Assembly: GCA_001275005.1 (NCBI GenBank) | Contig: JWZX01002315.1 | Span: 1 to 18,509 of the forward strand | DNA length: 18,509 nucleotides | DNA from: Chrysochromulina tobinii | Lineage: Eukaryota > Haptophyta > Prymnesiales > Chrysochromulinaceae | Reading direction: 5' to 3' | Shown here: positions 16,346 through 18,509 of the stretch, piece by piece | How positions within the stretch are numbered: position 1 is the stretch's first letter | How the letters are laid out: each line of letters begins with the position of its first letter | Made by a program: the position numbers and the translations under genes | Notes under the pieces: model-generated | What the model saw: the letters and a program-made list of their open reading frames with translations, nothing else | Databases searched by the model: none | What the model was told of the DNA's origin: nothing

Positions 16346-16482
16346 GACGAGACGCACGAGACGCACGAGAGCCCAACGGTAACCCGATGGGGCGACTCGG
16401 CCAGCGACGGCGACGCGCAGAGCGAAGGGCGGGGCGTGCAGCGAGGGGAGCCAGCTTCCAGGGGGTGGTATTCGTGTGTGCG

Positions 16483-16664
16483 GCCCAGGAGCCCGAGGAG
16501 CGCTCACACGTGATCCGACGCATGCAAGTGCTCACCACGGCGCCATGCCTTCCCCACAGGAGCCGGAGGAGCGCTCACAGAGCGTGTGGGCGCATGTGCT
16601 GCGACCTGAGATCCTGAGTGCTGCCAGTGCCGCCAAGCGCAAGGTGGGACCCTGCCTGCCGTGA
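16483..16664 (+). other. Possible exon pair around a small intron (gene fragment)
   Basis: CAGGAGCCCGAGGAGCGCTC (16486) recurs as CAGGAGCCGGAGGAGCGCTC (16557). Between them is a strong acceptor, GCCTTCCCCACAG. Using GT at 16510 gives a 50-nt GT-AG intron in phase 0 and a duplicated EPEERSH/EPEERSQ. The downstream frame reads SVWAHVLRPEILSAASAAKR and stops at 16662-16664. It mirrors the duplicated exon ends seen at the importin and UBA introns. I cannot find the rest of such a gene, so this may be a fragment or UTR sequence. Confidence 0.3.
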
Positions 16665-16743
16665 AGGATGGTCCAACAGCTGTGAAGGATGGTCCAACTG
16701 CCGTGAAGGATGGTCCAACTGCTGTGAAGGATGGTCCAACAGC
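16659..16743. repeat. 21-bp minisatellite
   Basis: Four copies of TGTGAAGGATGGTCCAACAG-type units start at 16661, 16682, 16703 and 16724, alternating CCGTGAAGG and GCTGTGAAGG variants. The core resembles the 36-bp repeat at 963-1062 (TGTGAAAAGGATGGCCCC). Confidence 0.9.
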
Positions 16744-17731
16744 GCACCTCTCGTCTCTGGCGCGCTTGCCGCTTGGCTCGAACATACTCGAAAACCGAAC
16801 GCCATGTCCTCGCTGCCGCGTAGGGTACGCGTCGCTTCGCGTCGCGTGTCCGGGTGTACACACAAAACTGTGGAGTTCAACGTGATCCGACGCGTAGTCT
16901 CGTATACGAATTAAACGAATACTAGACCCGTGGGTTTCCGTCAAGTACGCCGCGCCGGATATGCGCGATATCATGATGCGCGATAATCATTCTATCAACA
17001 ATCACGGTCAAGACTCAAGTCGAGTAATGTTCATGTGATCATTTTATCAAAATCTACGGTATTACGACGTTCCGTTCGGACTTTAGAGGTTGGAGCTTGG
17101 ACGTTGGTGCTTGGTGCCTTTTTGCGCTTTGGTCGCCGCCGGCGGATCGCGGTCCTCCACGGGGCGCGGCGCCCCACGGAAGGCCTGAGCCTGGTGGTGA
17201 CGCCTTTGAAGATGAGATCGTGACTCGGCGGTGACGCATGTCCGGAGCTGCTGGTTGGACCCGAGAACGACGAAAGGACCCGAGTCCCGACACCCGAGGA
17301 CGTGACTGGGTTGCAACCCCCAGAGTGGCTGGGGCCCACGGGCACTTCACAGACGTTGCACAAACGTTTCACATGTGTGGGCCCTCCAAAAGTTGGCGGT
17401 AAGTCAATGCCAAAGGTGGACGTGCGTTCGGCAATCCCCTCGTGCGGGCGCGCATTACCCAATGCCCTCGTCGAGCCCGATGGCCTGCTTCGCCCGCTGC
17501 TTCGCACGCCCACACCACGCTGCTCGGGGCCTCGGGAGCCAGGCGTTGCGGCAGCCTCGACTGCGCGCCGTGGTCGCATCGAGCTCCGAGGGGCGTGTGG
17601 GCGCGCTGCATGCGCCGCGCCGCGACGGAGTGCGCGCCGCCGCCTCCCGAGCGTCACAGCGGAGCCGCGCGCGCCCCCCCGAATGCGCAGGTGTCCGAGC
17701 GGGCAAAGGCCTGTAGAGCGCGGCGGACGCG

Positions 17732-18509
17732 ATGAGCGACTCGATGGGCAAGGCCGTGTTCGAGGCCGCAAGTGACGGCAAGGAGGCGGAGCTCACGCGG
17801 CTGATCGGCCTTGGAGGGAACGTCAACTGGCACAATCCTGATGCGGTGCGCCGCCGCATGTGCCTCGCGTGGGCGCCCGCGTCCTCGCCGCCTCTGCTGC
17901 TTTCGCCGCCGCGCTCGCCCGAGACGGCGCTGTACCGCGCGCGGCCGCGCTGGCTGCGCCGCCACCCCGCCGCCCCACCGAGCTTGGCACACGCGTCCTC
18001 GTCGCATGGCGCGCGCCGCACCCCCGCGTGCTCGCCCACGCTCCTCGCGTGCTCTGGCACTCGATGACGCCGCGTGTGCTTCATTTGCCACAGTACGGAT
18101 ACACAGCTTTGATATTGGCCATAGACCGCGGGCACGAAGGGTGCGTCCGCCTCCTCCTCGAGGCCGAGGCCATCGAGGTCAACGCCAAGGTAAGCCTCGA
18201 GCATGCCCTCCCCCAGCACATGCGATGGATCCGCTTGCATGTAGTCATTCCGCTTGGCCTCTCGTTTGTCTTTAGAACATCCACGATGTGACAGCATTGC
18301 ATCTCGCGGCATACTGGGGCTACCTCGCGATCGCCAAGCGCCTTCTCGAAGGGGGCGCCGATCCGACGCTCCGAGACATTTCCGGCAGGACGGCCATCGA
18401 CATCGCACGGCAGGAGGGCAAGAGCGAGGTCGTGGCGCTCCTCAGCGAGCCTCGGTACGCCGCGCGCATGCACACTGATTGCCCAGCGATGCCGAGCGGA
18501 TGTGCAGAG
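17732..18509 (+). CDS. Ankyrin-repeat protein (partial, continues past right edge)
   Basis: Exons 17732-17845, 18094-18189 and 18276-18509 (open at the edge), 148 codons so far. Introns are GT-AG and both phase 0: 17846-18093 (donor GATGCG|GTGCGC, acceptor TTTGCCACAG) and 18190-18275 (donor GCCAAG|GTAAGC, acceptor TTTGTCTTTAG). The spliced product has ankyrin repeats: AVFEAASDGKEAELTRLIGL, then YGYTALILAIDRGHEGCVRL with LLEAEAIEVNAK, then VTALHLAAYWGYLAIAKRLL with EGGADPTLRD, then GRTAIDIARQEGKSEVVALL. The TALHLAA and GADP signatures are clear. It is a protein-protein interaction scaffold with unknown partner. The end, ARMHTDCPAMPSGCAE, may be followed by a further exon or domain outside the window. 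Intron positions coincide with repeat boundaries, as is common in ankyrin genes. Confidence 0.88.
17846..18093 (+). other. Ankyrin-gene intron 1 with an isolated copy of the 34-bp minisatellite core
   Basis: A 248-nt GT-AG intron with no stop-rich or A/T-rich character. It contains CCCGAGACGGCGCTGTACCG at about 17918-17937, identical over 20 bp to the minisatellite 1.6 kb upstream (16119-16345). Confidence 0.75.

Larger units (their letters stand above)
16076..17731. other. 1.66-kb region without a confident gene
   Basis: Between the SAP-like gene and the ankyrin gene, both plus strand. It contains a 34-35-bp minisatellite (16119-16345), a duplicated 25-bp coding-like block (from 16483 and 16554), a 21-bp minisatellite (16659-16743), an A/T-richer stretch (16880-17060) with a direct repeat TGCGCGATA, and Arg/Ala/Pro-rich open frames at 17300-17730 that look like chance frames of GC-rich DNA. 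The promoter of the ankyrin gene should lie near its end. Confidence 0.55.

Noticed and set aside
17031-17771. Minus-strand open frame of about 246 codons upstream of the ankyrin gene
   Set aside because: Its upstream limit has no ATG, its composition is Arg/Ser/Pro-rich as for chance frames in GC-rich DNA, and it overlaps the ankyrin start. It cannot be excluded without transcripts.

Overview
This looks like nuclear DNA from a GC-rich unicellular alga. Genes lie on both strands, several are split by short introns, and coding runs are strongly G/C-ending. One protein starts with a signal-peptide-like hydrophobic run followed by a transit-peptide-like stretch, as expected for a plastid of secondary origin. 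A haptophyte is my best guess, but that is inference; no marker gene here settles it. I saw no rRNA, tRNA, CRISPR array or bacterial operon.

Layout. (1) 4139 to the left edge, minus: a nearly complete importin-beta-family receptor of the transportin-3/importin-13 type. (2) 6213-4479, minus: a protein with a degenerate small-GTPase-like fold followed by a UBA domain. (3) 7052-6271, minus: a Gly/His/Asp-rich protein with a hydrophobic C-terminus. (4) 7096-9024, plus: a single-exon CobW/G3E-like protein with altered GTPase motifs. (5) 11089-9713, minus: an armadillo-like protein with a nuclear localisation signal and a coiled coil. (6) 11451-11960, plus: a small protein made of three 52-residue repeats that I do not recognise. 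(7) 12744-16075, plus: a long, probably plastid-targeted membrane protein with SAP-like and coiled-coil segments, interrupted by one frame change. (8) 17732 to the right edge, plus: an ankyrin-repeat protein with two ordinary GT-AG introns. The stretch 16076-17731 holds minisatellites and at most gene fragments.

The most striking feature is the introns of genes 1 and 2. They are built from a 10-bp tandem repeat (variants of GGCAATCAGA, GGCCATCAGA and GGTCATCAGT, plus strand). In four cases the last 20-28 nt of the upstream exon are repeated, imperfectly, at the intron's 3' end, so the duplicated exon end supplies the acceptor AG. Two introns of gene 2 also share a 30-bp module just before that duplication. 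This is the pattern expected of an introner-like mobile family, or of intron birth by duplication of an AG|G-containing exon segment. At least one intron uses a GC donor, and two more GC donors would repair reading-frame breaks.

The genes do not form an obvious pathway. Nuclear import, a small-GTPase/UBA adaptor, a metal-chaperone-like GTPase, ARM and ankyrin scaffolds and a plastid membrane protein are simply neighbours.
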